Shown here one piece after another: positions 10,993 through 22,500 of a DNA stretch of 64,000 nucleotides (its first letter is position 1; every line of letters begins with the position of its first letter). The position numbers and the translations under genes were made by a program. The stretch is from assembly GCF_964204645.1 (NCBI RefSeq), contig NC_134030.1:1775855-1839854 (forward strand), in the 5' to 3' direction. The DNA comes from Tubulanus polymorphus (lineage: Eukaryota > Nemertea > Palaeonemertea > Tubulaniformes > Tubulanidae). Below the pieces are notes generated by a model. That model was given only the letters and a program-made list of their open reading frames with translations. It had not been told where the DNA came from and did no database searches.

Positions 10993-13041
10993 ATGATGAA
11001 TCGTCACAACGGGACGACGCGGTCTGCTGCAGGTCCGAGCGGTGGTCAAGTGGAAGCGTTGTCATTAGAAACGAACAGACATCAGACGACTGTTGCTGGC
11101 TCCGTGCCTGATAATCCAGCGTCGATCTACTTCCCTACACCGGATACCGGCAATAATCCATCTTCATCGTCGGATACTACCGGGGTTTACTATCCTCCAT
11201 TACCGATAGACCCGGCAGTGACGTCCGTTTACCCCTCGTTAGAATCCTCACAACCTCCTCCGCAAATCTGTTTACCTCCCTCCGTATCTCATCACCTCCC
11301 CTCGACCGCAGCGCCACCTACAACCGCCTGCTCTTACGATTCCGCTAAATATCTCGAGGATTATTTCAAGGTCATCGAATCGTTCCAAGGTAGCGGCGGC
11401 GGACAAAACTACAACAACGCGCCACCAGGGGGAGTTAGTAGTTCGGGTTATTACGTACCCCAGATCGTCGGTACATCGCCCCCTGGTGGTGAAACGAGAA
11501 ATGAATCGAACACGGATAATTTGACCCCGAGTCGTGTAGCGCAGACGTTCAATAATATGTACGCGAGAGCGTTTTTAAACCAACCACACGGAACTAGTTC
11601 CGGTATTATAACTACTCCGTTATCGGATCACAGAGATAGTTCCGCTGGATCGGGCGATAGTTCCGCAGACGAGTCGGAGGATACTACCGCGGCTGTAGGT
11701 GGCGACACCGCTGCGGAATCGTCGGTCGTTATCGTTAAAATAGAGCGAGAGCTACAATCGGATAAATCTGAGTCCGAATTAGAAACGTTACAACCGGTTA
11801 CCGCGGTTACGACGAGTTCGTCTCCGGTTGCCGCGACGACGACGGAATGCGTGATATCGGCGAGCGCCGGTAAACCGACGAGGTTCCTTCCTCCGAGAAA
11901 AAAACGTAATCTATCGGCAATTATAGACGAGGTCGACGACGAGGATGAAAGAGAGGAGAGAATAAACAGACGTAAACGAGGACGTCCGAAACGTTCGATT
12001 CAAAACATCGAACAAATTCACGTAACCGATGACGACGACGATGATGACGAGGATGAAATAGAGGCTGAAGAAGTCGCTATGGCGACCAAAAACAATAAAT
12101 CGTCGTCGTCGGCGACAGGTGGCGGAGGGAAACGTAAGGGTAAACGTCGTTCCGTTAGAGGTACAAAAATATGCGAGAAATGTAACCGGAAGTTTGAGCG
12201 TAACGATACGTATCAGCGCCACCTATTGTTACACGATACTAAACTACTATACGGGTGTCACGTGTGCGGCGGGAAATACGAGAGACAGGAACATTTAACG
12301 AGACATCTACGCGTTCATTCCGGTGAGTTATACTGCTGCGACGTCTGCCATTCAACGTTCAGACAACAGAGACCGTTCCGCGATCACATGGCGAAATACC
12401 ACGCCGAACGTCGACCGTTCATCTGTCACATTGCGGGCTGCACATTCCGCGCTCAAACTCCGTCGCAGGTCGAGAAACACAGCGAGATCCATAGCGATCA
12501 GAAACAATACCGCTGCGAGAAGTGCGGTCGCGATTTCGCGCAGATAAACGGCTTACGAAGTCATCAACGTAGTTGCTACGAGAAACGTCAATATTTGTGC
12601 GATTTTTGCGGCGCGAAATTCAACTTTTTAGGCAGTTTGAAATCGCATCGTTACATTCACACCGGCGAGAAGCCTCACCAGTGTCCCGAGTGCGACGCGA
12701 AATTCACCGATCATCGCAATTTGCGACGACATCGTCTGATCCACGAGAACGCGTTCCCCTACCCCTGCACGATCTGCGATAAGAAATTCAGACATTCGAA
12801 TTCGTTAAAAGCTCACGTTAAAATGCATAAAGCGCCCTCTACATCGACGTCTGCGCCGGTATCGTCGGTTCAATCGAGTAGTTCGTCGTCGTCGGTACAG
12901 ATGGCGCCGTCGGGTCCGGTGAGCGGACTATCGACTCAATGGGAACGTCCCGAGGCTCAATTAGTTCATGAATATATGTTAGCTTTACAACATCAAACGT
13001 CACACGTTAATCAACAAGTTTCGCAAGTATCACATGTCTGA
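10993..13041 (+). CDS. C2H2 zinc-finger protein, intronless coding sequence, 682 aa
   Basis: Probable sequence-specific nuclear DNA-binding protein. Residues 1-390 are low complexity: Ser/Thr/Pro-rich, then an AT-hook-like RRKRGRPKRS after an acidic stretch, then a run of Asp/Glu and a basic GGGKRKGKRR. Eight zinc fingers follow at about residues 394-611. Finger 4 has a four-residue gap between its cysteines (CHIAGC) and finger 5 ends in Cys instead of the last His (C2HC). TGEKP-like linkers are mostly absent except HTGEKPHQC between fingers 6 and 7. The C-terminus is Ser-rich and ends in a Gln/Val/Ser segment. I do not recognise an orthologue by name. The whole coding sequence is one exon, with a probable 5' UTR intron upstream; retrocopy origin is possible but no sign of decay is seen. 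Confidence 0.93.
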   Translation: MMNRHNGTTRSAAGPSGGQVEALSLETNRHQTTVAGSVPDNPASIYFPTPDTGNNPSSSSDTTGVYYPPLPIDPAVTSVYPSLESSQPPPQICLPPSVSHHLPSTAAPPTTACSYDSAKYLEDYFKVIESFQGSGGGQNYNNAPPGGVSSSGYYVPQIVGTSPPGGETRNESNTDNLTPSRVAQTFNNMYARAFLNQPHGTSSGIITTPLSDHRDSSAGSGDSSADESEDTTAAVGGDTAAESSVVIVKIERELQSDKSESELETLQPVTAVTTSSSPVAATTTECVISASAGKPTRFLPPRKKRNLSAIIDEVDDEDEREERINRRKRGRPKRSIQNIEQIHVTDDDDDDDEDEIEAEEVAMATKNNKSSSSATGGGGKRKGKRRSVRGTKICEKCNRKFERNDTYQRHLLLHDTKLLYGCHVCGGKYERQEHLTRHLRVHSGELYCCDVCHSTFRQQRPFRDHMAKYHAERRPFICHIAGCTFRAQTPSQVEKHSEIHSDQKQYRCEKCGRDFAQINGLRSHQRSCYEKRQYLCDFCGAKFNFLGSLKSHRYIHTGEKPHQCPECDAKFTDHRNLRRHRLIHENAFPYPCTICDKKFRHSNSLKAHVKMHKAPSTSTSAPVSSVQSSSSSSSVQMAPSGPVSGLSTQWERPEAQLVHEYMLALQHQTSHVNQQVSQVSHV

Positions 13042-14319
13042 TCGATCTGTTTTACCACCTGTTAATAACCCACAGTCCCAGTTTCATGAGAAAGTTTAAC
13101 TCAAATGTTTGGTTTGAATCGCTATATTGGTTACTTATGTGTTTATTGAAGGCATCAATACAAACTCATCCGTTTTAAGCTTTAACTTTTTTGTGAAACT
13201 GGACTCAGTTTTATAATGCTGTGAGATAAAAGCAGTTCATTATCCATGAATCCGGGGTTGCAGTCGCTGCTTACCGATAAATGGCAGATAAATACTGATG
13301 TATCAATGGACTTTTAATTGTCACTATGGCATTTATCCCCTGGTTTATTCTAACTAGCTTTCTAGCGACTGTAGCCCTGATGTTTACTCACAACAGCGTA
13401 ACTGGAGCCAGTTCCCCAGTTGTAAGTTTTGAAACGAGTTTCGATGAGTTCATTCCCAGGAAATTCTAAACTCGCAACCGTGGAACCGGGTCGAAGGTTA
13501 TAACAGATCAGTGAAAATCAGGAATTACGGATTTATTTAAGTGAAATTAATGAAAGTAAAGTTCTCTACATGATCCAGTCCCACAGTTGTGAGTTAGAGT
13601 TAACTCTGAGTTAAAATTAGTTCATTTTCAATGAGTCAAATCTTAACGCAGAACTGTGGAACTGGGTCCTGAGCCTTTTCTTGAAAAAAGTCAGGAAATT
13701 TTAGTTTGTGATGTTCTTGCTGGTGATGAGTGGCATGAATAGCTTCTCGAAACTGCCCTCACTCAGAATGTCAGTGTATTTTGAATCCTTGACCTGTAAG
13801 AATCATTGATTTATTCATTGTGCTATAATGTGCTTACCTCCAGCTTGGAGTACTCCAAGCCTCCAGTCATTTCCAGTGTTGTCAGTTAACTAACTCACCA
13901 ACTGTGAAACTTGGTGCTTAGATTGTTTAGATTGCTGTAATCTAATGATTTTGAATGTTCTGTTTTGTTTTTATAAAGCGCTTTGCTCTGTTAATAACGC
14001 TAACGGCTTTTGCCAAACATTCCTCGTGTTTTAAGATTATTTAAGTATAAATAAGGCAGGATTCCTTTAATCGTAAAATCCTTGAATGAGTGAAAATAGA
14101 TGTGATGATTTTGCTTTTAGATGTGATTTACGCTCAAGATTCTTCCTGTATTTTCCATGTCTTCCGTTTGTTATATTTAGAATCCATCATGGTTTCCATG
14201 TTCATGAAATATTCATTTAGGCGCGGTCAATTTAAGAAGATTTTCTTTAATTTACGCTTAACGTAAAATTCGACTTGGTTTTGATTATACGGTGAAACCT
14301 TGTTATAACGAACATCAGG

Positions 14320-14476
14320 GCTGGGTTTCATAGATGTGGAAGAAAAATAGTTACTGGGAACATTTTGAAATTCGTCAGTTATAACCATGGTTTCTCATTG
14401 TTACTATGGTGGTTGTTACCCAAATTGAGGATTTACCCCTTGGGATAACTTTGATACCCAGTCTATGAAACCGCGC
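14320..14476. mobile_element. Palindromic MITE, family C (157 bp)
   Basis: Ends GCTGGGTTTCATAG and CTATGAAACCGCGC. Flanked by TCAGG (14315-14319) and CCAGG (14477-14481). Its reverse complement is the copy at 61285-61441, which is also 157 bp. It is inserted in a pogo-like 71-bp unit immediately after AACATCAGG. Confidence 0.85.
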
Positions 14477-14541
14477 CCAGGGGACCTTTAAATCTGTTTG
14501 TTATAACTGATACAGTGGAACCTCGTTACAACAAAATTCGG

Positions 14542-14636
14542 GCAAAAAGCTTTAACTCTTAAATTGATTTAGTTTCTTCATTAATTCAGTTTATCTTAAA
14601 TCGATTTAGGCCTTAATCCTTTATGTGAAACTGGGC
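14542..14636. mobile_element. Palindromic MITE, family E
   Basis: The interior shares TTAACTCTTAAAT and TTCATTAATTCAGTTTATC with the intact copy at 52288-52392. Its right end GTGAAACTGGGC is followed by CCAGG, while the left end is eroded. It is also inserted in a pogo-like unit at the position equivalent to the family C element nearby. Confidence 0.8.
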
Positions 14637-15085
14637 CCAGGAGACCAGAAAATCTGTTCATTATAACTGATTGTTCGTTACATCTAGTATGGTAGTTTCC
14701 AGTGTCAAATTAATTTGTCTCATGTTTTTATACGCAATTGTTTTGTTTCTGAGTTCGTTGTAACATAACGTTTCACTGTAATATACTTGTATTATATAAA
14801 TGATAGGCACGAACATTTGCCTTCAGTGCCATAGTAAACCAGTGTGTCAATCATGTAATCATTACTCCGCCTCCTAGTGATAGTTGCTTCTAAAGTAGAT
14901 CGAGAAGGAGTCTGCGGCAGGTGAATGTTGTTGATATATTATATGTTGTTAGTTAGTGTTGTTGCGGTCTCTTGTCAAACTCCATAAAATAAAATCTATC
15001 TGAAATCGTCATCTATAGATTGTATTTTGTTGGTGAGTCTGGAACGAACCTGGCGCATTGATCTTACTCAACAACACAATTTTAT

Positions 15086-15195
15086 CTGTAGCCTGTAACC
15101 TGCACCCCTTCAGACAGTCAGCAGCCTGGACCCTGCACCCCTTCAGACAGTCAGCAGCCTGGACCCTGCTCCTCTATCAGACTGGACCCTGTACC
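15086..15195. repeat. 37-bp tandem, about 3 copies
   Basis: Copies of a unit containing CAGCCTGGACCCTGCACCCC followed by TTCAGACAGT, the last one truncated. Intergenic. Confidence 0.8.
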
Positions 15196-15299
15196 CCTAC
15201 ATTGATGAACCACCCTTTTAGACATTGATAAGGATTGCCAACATTACAAAAGAAGTCACTTCTCTGTCCTTAGATGGTCGGTCAACTGATAGTACCGGT

Positions 15300-15452
15300 A
15301 AGGGGTCATTCATTTATTACGTACACATCAAGGGAGACGGGAGGTGTACTGTAATGCTTTATGTATATGAAAAAATGGCCGATTTTGTGTACAGAGGGGG
15401 AGGGGGGTGAAAAATTCAAATTTTATGCGTACGTAATAAATGAATGATCCCT
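15300..15452. mobile_element. MITE with 20-bp inverted ends
   Basis: Left end GGGGTCATTCATTTATTACG matches in reverse the right end ACGTAATAAATGAATGATCC. The interior is short and noncoding, with a G-rich patch at 15396-15408. A nonautonomous DNA transposon; I cannot place the superfamily. Confidence 0.75.
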
Positions 15453-15568
15453 AAGTCACCTCTGATTGTTGATCAAAAGCTACCGTCATCCTCTGATGGT
15501 TAAAAGACTTTTCTATTTCGATTTTCCATTAATATCATAAACTATTCAATACTTTCTTGAAAAACGAT

Positions 15569-15574
15569 TTTATT
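15569..15574 (-). terminator. TRAPPC4 poly(A) signal
   Basis: Minus-strand AATAAA about 75 bases beyond the TRAPPC4 stop codon; no better hexamer lies closer. Confidence 0.6.
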
Positions 15575-15647
15575 TACAAACATTGATATAATATGATATA
15601 ATATACATTAATAATTGACTAGTGACGCGTTGATGTGACGTAATGTT

Positions 15648-18600
15648 CTACATTCCTGCGAATCCTAGTTTATCCACCTGTTCAATAGCCAATTGTAGAT
15701 TACTATCAAATAATTCACATCTGAAAATAGAAAGAATGTCGAGTTATAGAGGAGCAGGGACTGACTAATCTAAAGAATAAAAGCCACGTGCCCGGGCGCA
15801 GAAATCTGCTAGCCATACTGTTGTATCAATTGGGAAAGAGCTTTGACACGTAAAAATGCAATAGCCTGGCAGACAAGTGATAACAATAACCTACTAACTT
15901 TGCCCTAAAAATAATATACTTGTCCCAGGCAATCGGACAAGTGCTTAGATCGGACCCTAGAGGAACCGTGTGTGAAATCAATAAACATGAAAACAGGATA
16001 GACTACTGTGTCGGTGAACTAGTTTTATTTGAAGTACGATCTTTCGTTACTAGTGTATGGAGTAGCTTTATCGGGTAAATGAGTAAACAGGTGGTCACAG
16101 GTGGTGTAGGGTTAACTGATTTTATCAGAAATAAATTAAGTTTTCCAACGAGAGAAATCCCACAAAAAATTATTAATAATCAGTTCAGCTAAATACTATT
16201 AGCATCATACCGGGTAATTTTCGCTACTAGTGTATGGAGTAGCTTTATCGGGTAAATGAGTAAAACAGGAGTTATAGCATAGGTGAAGTGATTTCAGGGT
16301 AGCTTCCAGGGTAGTCTTACCTGATAGGCATATCTATTGAGTAGAATGGATTCTTCAGAGCGAAATCACCGTAAATTTCATACAATTTTCGCAGTAATAA
16401 ATCAATACCGGATTGTTTAGGGTCGGCTAAAACAATAAACTTCACTCCTAGAAACAAGACAGAAACCGAGAAACAACTTCAATAACCAAACACTGGATAT
16501 GAGTAGAGAGATGAGTGGAGAGTGTGGCAGAAGAGGGGAGAGTGAAGAAGAGAGAGAGAGAGAGGAGAGGGAGAGATAGAGAGGGGAGAGAGAGAGAGAG
16601 GGGAGAGGGAGAGAGAGGGAGAGGGGAGAGAGAGAGAGGGGAGAGGGAAGGAGAGAGAGAGAGGGGAGAGGAAGGTTACATTGGAAATCAGTAAAGAGGA
16701 GAGTGAGGTTTGTTGATTAAAGAGAGCTCCATGTTGCATAAGGACTGACTGGAATCTATGATCGATTGACTGCTCTAATGAAACTGTCAAGTACATGAAC
16801 TACAAGTACATTACACCTAGACAATAACAAAATGTAACATCATAAGGGGGTGAATAGAGGAGGTGAGAGGGTTAATACAGCAGGGGGTTTATAACACTGA
16901 CCTGTTAATGTTTGTGAACAGCACAATTTAAACACATCCGTTTCTAAAACTTCGATTCCAGATGATTTGTGTTCGGGAGATAATTGAGAACCGATCGCGA
17001 ATAATCTGAAAAACCATCGATAATAATAACATTAATCATATTTGAATTGAGGATATCATAATGTGAGATGTGCTCACGCAACCAGAACATGCTAATATAA
17101 AACCCCACAATAACAATAAATAGAGTCAGAAAATGGTTCCTTGAGTTAGTAGTTCATTTCAAAATCTCTACGTATTTTTTATTAAGGAATATCAATTCTT
17201 GATTACAAACTACCGATTCTGTATTGTTTAGAAACGCCTGTCTAAAGGTCATTTATGACTTGGGGCTGGTTGCATAGTCAGGGCTTAGACTTAAAGACTG
17301 CTCGAAGACCAACTTAGTTCTATTGCCAATCTAACAACTTAGACAAGTCATTAGATTTAAGACGACTTTTGGTCTTAAAAGTCTTGTCTATGGAACTGGC
17401 CCCTGGTGCTGGCCCCAGATCATAACCAAAGTCCGGGTACTGCTACTCCTGATTTTAGGGTTTGATACTTACGAATGAAACATACTCGCTAATACAATTT
17501 TCTCGTTTGTTGAAAGTCGCGGCCGTCCAAATTTTATCGCTATCGGATAATTCTCTTCATTAGCGATCACTTCCAGGATTTCACGACCATCTTCTAACTG
17601 TCGCCCGGCAGCGGGAACTCCGTTTATACCTAGCACCGTGTGTCCAACTACAAATACAACAATTACAGAAACATCAATCTTAGAGTTTATTTATAGACAG
17701 ACGGAGACAGGAGCAAAGCCAAGGGTAGTCAGTAACCTGTCTGTGGTTTAGTTTCACGATCGGATATTATCACAAACCACAGTCAGGAATGGGAAGGTCA
17801 TTTTTGTATGAAATCTTCGTCAGCCAATTTGACTGACGAGTAATTTGCCTGGCATTTCATTGTCTCTTATGATATCCGTCTAATTTTTGTTCTAATCGAC
17901 ACACAACAGATTCGTAGTTTGTCTGATACCTATAACACCTCACCTGACGTTCTTAATCCATGTGCAAATCGGCCGTAAAGTGAGAGTAAATTTCCGTCCA
18001 GTCAACAGCTGCCATTTTGAAAATTACTGGAGGTGCTGGCACCTGTGGACTGAGGCCAGGACAACAGCACAAACTAACAAAGCGAAACGACGAAATTAAA
18101 AAAAAATTAAGAAATCAACACTTATTCATATTTTTCTTTTACCAGAAATTTATTGTTTCATTATTTGTTATGGAAAACACGAAGATTTGAAATACAAGTT
18201 GGAAAACCATCAAAAATAAAAATTGTCGTTTCGTCTTGAAAGTTTTATATAAATCCTTGTAGGTCCCCTTGTCTTATCATGCCACATGTGCAATACAGAG
18301 AAATGGCGGCCAATGGCGAAATTTGTGGAGAAATTAATTAATTTCTCAAAATAATGCTGATTAATCACTCGAAACGTACATAAAATTGGATTATTTCGAA
18401 AGGTACCTGTGTTAGTTTGTGAATAAAGCCATTAATTGTGGACTGAAGTGAATAGAAAGTATATTTTTGAAGTGTTACTTTTTTCAACCGTGTTTTGGTC
18501 CTTGTCATCCCTAACGTTGGTATAAGCCCATCCGATTATAAAAAGCTTACTACCAACGATTAGGTAACTAACTAGGCCAAGGGGAGGAGGAGGCTGTTAG

Positions 18601-18930
18601 TGTTTGAGGAGGCTGTTTTCCTAGCCTTGGTCATTCATCTTTCTCTCCCATTGCATATATGCCACGTACATGCAGCAACGTACCATATACAGATAATATC
18701 TGTGATTCAAATACAGAACTGTCACAGCAGAGAAAGAATGAACCCTTCTTACCCTTGACTCCGTCTCTTTGCCCGAATGAAACCACCACTCTCTCGTCGA
18801 ATATTTTCAATAGCGGTTCCAACGGGAAACTGAACGTTTTCTCTGTTTCAACACGGCGACCGTTATTACTGTCATAATCATAGATTAAACCTCCGGCACG
18901 ATTCACTACAAATACGCTGAAAATTGTCAT
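15648..18930 (-). CDS. TRAPPC4: TRAPP complex subunit 4 (synbindin), 5 exons, 218 aa
   Basis: Longin-fold subunit of the TRAPP tethering complexes, which activate Rab1/Ypt1-type GTPases in ER-Golgi traffic and autophagy. Exons: 18753-18930, 17473-17647, 16902-17005, 16321-16447, 15648-15720; 657 bp in all, every phase matching. The protein starts [20 protein letters not shown], continues with a PDZ-like insert region ([20 protein letters not shown]), then [59 protein letters not shown] and CELFDQ-like [11 protein letters not shown]. The human protein has 219 residues. Introns hold a GA-rich tract, a direct repeat and a family-A MITE. Head to head with ELAC1. Confidence 0.96.
16042..16275. repeat. 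Direct repeat pair in TRAPPC4 intron
   Basis: A block of about 45 bp containing ACTAGTGTATGGAGTAGC and TTTATCGGGTAAATGAGTAA occurs at about 16048 and again at about 16229. No coding potential or obvious inverted ends. Confidence 0.7.
16535..16675. repeat. GA-rich purine tract
   Basis: Almost uninterrupted AG dinucleotides with GGGGAGAG interruptions on the plus strand, in a TRAPPC4 intron. The complementary pyrimidine strand creates false Ser/Pro/Leu ORFs. Confidence 0.95.
17265..17401. mobile_element. Palindromic MITE, family A (137 bp)
   Basis: Ends GGCTGGTTGCATAG and CTATGGAACTGGCC; same length as the copy at 5291. Flanks CTTGG (17260-17264) and CCTGG (17402-17406) differ at one base. 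In TRAPPC4 intron 2. Confidence 0.8.
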
Positions 18931-19588
18931 CCTGTTGTCATCGATGAATATATATTGAATTTAAATGAATTCTAACGTGCTGCCACCTAGTGTGAGCAAT
19001 TAAATTCAATACATTTCAGTGAAATGAGACATTATTTAGTAGTAAAACTGATACAACCAGTTTCAAAAAATTAGAAATCAAATATTTGCGCAAAATAATA
19101 TTAAATAAACAAAACACAGATTGCAGGCTGTTCACTGTTTGGTTAAAGTTAAATCAAGTCGTTATCCAAGGCGCGCGATTAAATGGAGTAAATGTGGAGT
19201 CTGTTTAGCGCCCTCTACAATATGAAAATACCAATATTTTATTAATTAACCAACAATTAAACTATTCCTAGTTGGATGTTTGTCTTGTTTTTCTTGTAGA
19301 GGATTTTTACGGATATTTTCTATCGATCAGTGAAGTTTCAGATCGAAAGTCTCAATAGTTCCTGAAAAATTCCTCCAAGTGTCGCTTCGCTGGATAGAAT
19401 TGGTCATACTAAGTATCGAAAGGTACCGATATATTATTATTTGATTCGGGCCGCCGACGCCGGTAATTACGTAAAATGTTTAAATTCGTAGCAATTGATG
19501 CCAATTGTATCTGAAGTAAAATTAGTTGAATTCAAAGCCAATTCCTTAATGCTTCAAACTTTTATTTATAGTCAATTGTATTTGAAAG
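18931..19588. promoter_or_regulatory. Divergent promoter region TRAPPC4 / ELAC1
   Basis: Only 658 bp separate the two start codons, which point away from each other. An acceptor-like TTTATAG lies 18 bases before the ELAC1 ATG, so ELAC1 may have a 5' UTR intron within this stretch. No TATA box is evident. Shared bidirectional control is an inference from spacing. Confidence 0.45.
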
Positions 19589-22500
19589 ATGGAAATCACA
19601 TTTCTTGGAACTGGTTCTGCTTATCCCAGCCCTAAACGCGGTGTATCTTGTACAGCTTTAAAACAAGGTAAGTATTTTTTGAGTTGGTAATTGAGAGACG
19701 GATCTAGGGTGACTTGTACAAGTCCTCCTAATTTTTGAGCGCCATTTTTCATTTTGTCAACAAACAAAAATCGGATGACGCAGTTCAGTGCATTTATGCA
19801 TCAAAATACCATTTTGGAAATGACAAATTCATGAAAATTATCCCCTGGATCCACCCCTGGTAATATTTAAGAATCACCCATCTTCGCAAATTTATATATT
19901 CTACCACAATTTCGTGTACTAAAATATCATGAGTTCAAACTAATTTTGTAGCAGATTAAAATACTTATTTCAAACTATTTTGTTTGTGTAGAAGATGGAC
20001 AGATTTGGTTGTTTGACTGTGGTGAAGGATCCCGGATTCAAATTCAACGAAGTCAACTAAAACCAGGAAAAATAAGCAAGATCTTCATCACACATCTTCA
20101 CGGTGACCATGTTAGTAAATACAGGGGAATATCTTCACTATCTTCAGCTTCGGAAAGACTCTCTTCAGTCACAAGCAGAGGTCTTTTAAAACGATTTCAT
20201 AGATATGCGAAAATGCAATAAACAATCCCACGATATCTTTTCGACTTATCCTCGAAACAGTATCTTAAACGATCCCTTCTCAGCAACAGGCTAAGGCAGC
20301 GGCAAATTCAACTTGTAAGCTCTCCATAAATTAGAAACAAGGTATCCATAATATCAAGTCTTACAGCTGATCTGATGAGCAAGGCTTTCTCGATTATTGT
20401 TCATATAATCGTGCTTACGCGTGACAAGCAAATATTTTAGCAAAGGGTTTTTGTCATGTGCAATCTACTCTGCATGTTTTATTATAATTTTGACCGGATG
20501 TTTTTTTAGTTATTTGGTTTACCGGGATTGCTGTGTACGATCAGTCAGAATAACCTCAGAGACGACGCAGTTGAGATTTATGGACCTCTCGGTTTGAGAA
20601 AGTTCATTCGAGTCGCGTTGACTTTATCCAGATCACAACTAGGATTTAATTACAAAGTTCACGAGCTCGATTATACCGGTGTTGAAATGAATTTGGAGGT
20701 ATGTCGAATCAAAATTTCCGTCGATGAAACATCCTGAGTCCGTGTTGTAAAGATAATGTGAAATCCCTGCACACTAAAATGAAAAAGTGATCTTTAGGAA
20801 TACCGATTTATGGATGGTTGATTTGAATAATGGAGGTTTGATGAAGCCTTATCGTAGTAATAATGAAGTATTTTATCATGAGCATTTAGATTTTTGATTA
20901 TCTTTCTTATTACGTACCATCATTTCTAGGATATTTCCGTCGACCATACGACTAATGATGCTCTTCATCCGAACGAAATTGAAGGGGAAACTTTTAAACC
21001 TGATGAAAACGGAGCTTGGAACATGTAAGAATGAAAATAAGAGTCGTCGTTGAATCTTTATAAATGTTTTATTTTCTTGTTACGTCTTAACCGTTAATGG
21101 AACAATTTAAGTCCTTGAATCGCAATATGGGATAGTTTATTTCACCTTTTCCACTATATCCTAATAGTCATCGTCAGGAAAACTGATGTTGTCCTCATTA
21201 TAACCATTGATGAAACATTCTGAATCCGTGTTGTAACAATAATACAAAATCCTACTATAAGAACACTAGTATTTCTAAAGATGATTATTGTAATATAGCT
21301 GAAACATAGCTGAACAATCGTTAGCTCAAGGAAACTTTTCGGACTCTTTCTGTTCTAGCGCGAGTTCATATTTTCTCCGGTATATTTTGATTTTTCTTTC
21401 AGATTTTCAGATTCGATGATGTCAGTAAAGGCAGGGTATCTACAGCACAGAGTTCCTACGTTCGGTTATCTGATTACTGAATCAACTCAACCCGGAAGTC
21501 TAAACGCTGTGAAACTAAAAGCACTAGGAATTCCACCTGGTCCGCTTTATTCTAAAGTCAAGAGTGGCCAATCAATTATCAGTCCAACTGATGGTTCTAT
21601 TGTATCCTTAATAAATCAAAAAGAATGTTCCGATTGGGATTTGCCCCTTGCCAAGGTTTTAATTCTTTTGGACGAACCCCTTAGCCAAGAAACTACCCTT
21701 ATACATTAATCGGAAAATGATAGCCAGGTACTGCGGGCACTGTACTGTTTAATGAATAGAGATTTTACCACACCTGACTGGTCTCCACATTGACCTGGTC
21801 ACCCGCACTGACCTGACAAACTTACAAACTTCGACAGTCACTCCTGGTGTATGGTCTAGTGGTAAGCATGCTCGACTGGCATGCCGAAGGTCCATGGTTC
21901 AAGTCCCGTTGAGGTGTCGGATACACTGGTTAGCATTAATATGTATCTACCCATTTTAGCTGAATTCTAAGTGACATAACCATCTGGTTTAAAAATTTTT
22001 ATTCGAAAATTTTTGGTCAAAGTGAGATTATATTTGACACATTTTCTTTAGTTTTCACATACAAGAAAAATGTAGCGGTTAAATTCGACCTGTTCAATTC
22101 CTTCACTCCCGTTCCGTGTTGAATAGATAAACCCTAGTGATGTGATAGGTGCAGATAAACCCGGCAGGAAGATCCTGATACTCGGTGATACCTGTGATTC
22201 CAATCGTCTGGTTACGTTTACCAAAGATGTCGATGTTTTAATTCACGAAGCCACGTTAGAAAATGATAAATTATCAGACGCAATGGAGAAAGGACATTCA
22301 ACACCAGGTGATAAATCGAAAACTAAAGTCAAAAATCGTTGCTTGAATTGTCGTAGTTGTCGTAGTTGTGAGGATATGTTATGTTGATGACTTAATATCC
22401 AAATGATGGCGAATTAGAAATTCACATTGTGACTCAAGAATAGAGATGACTTCAGCTTTCTTAGAACTCAGGATCCCGATTCAGAAGGATCCAGTCGAGT

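Larger units (their letters stand above)
13042..15647. other. 3' flank of the zinc-finger gene and intergenic repeats
   Basis: A plus-strand AATAAA at 14988-14993 could end the zinc-finger transcript, giving a 3' UTR near 1.95 kb. The stretch holds family-B palindromes (about 13398-13495 degenerate, 13570-13670), a reversed dispersed repeat (13675-13775), pogo-like terminal units with two inserted MITEs (14290-14700), a 37-bp tandem (15086-15195) and a MITE (15300-15452). No further gene is visible. Confidence 0.6.

Noticed and set aside
21848-21925. Functional tRNA gene
   Set aside because: Promoter boxes are present but the anticodon and acceptor stems do not pair properly.
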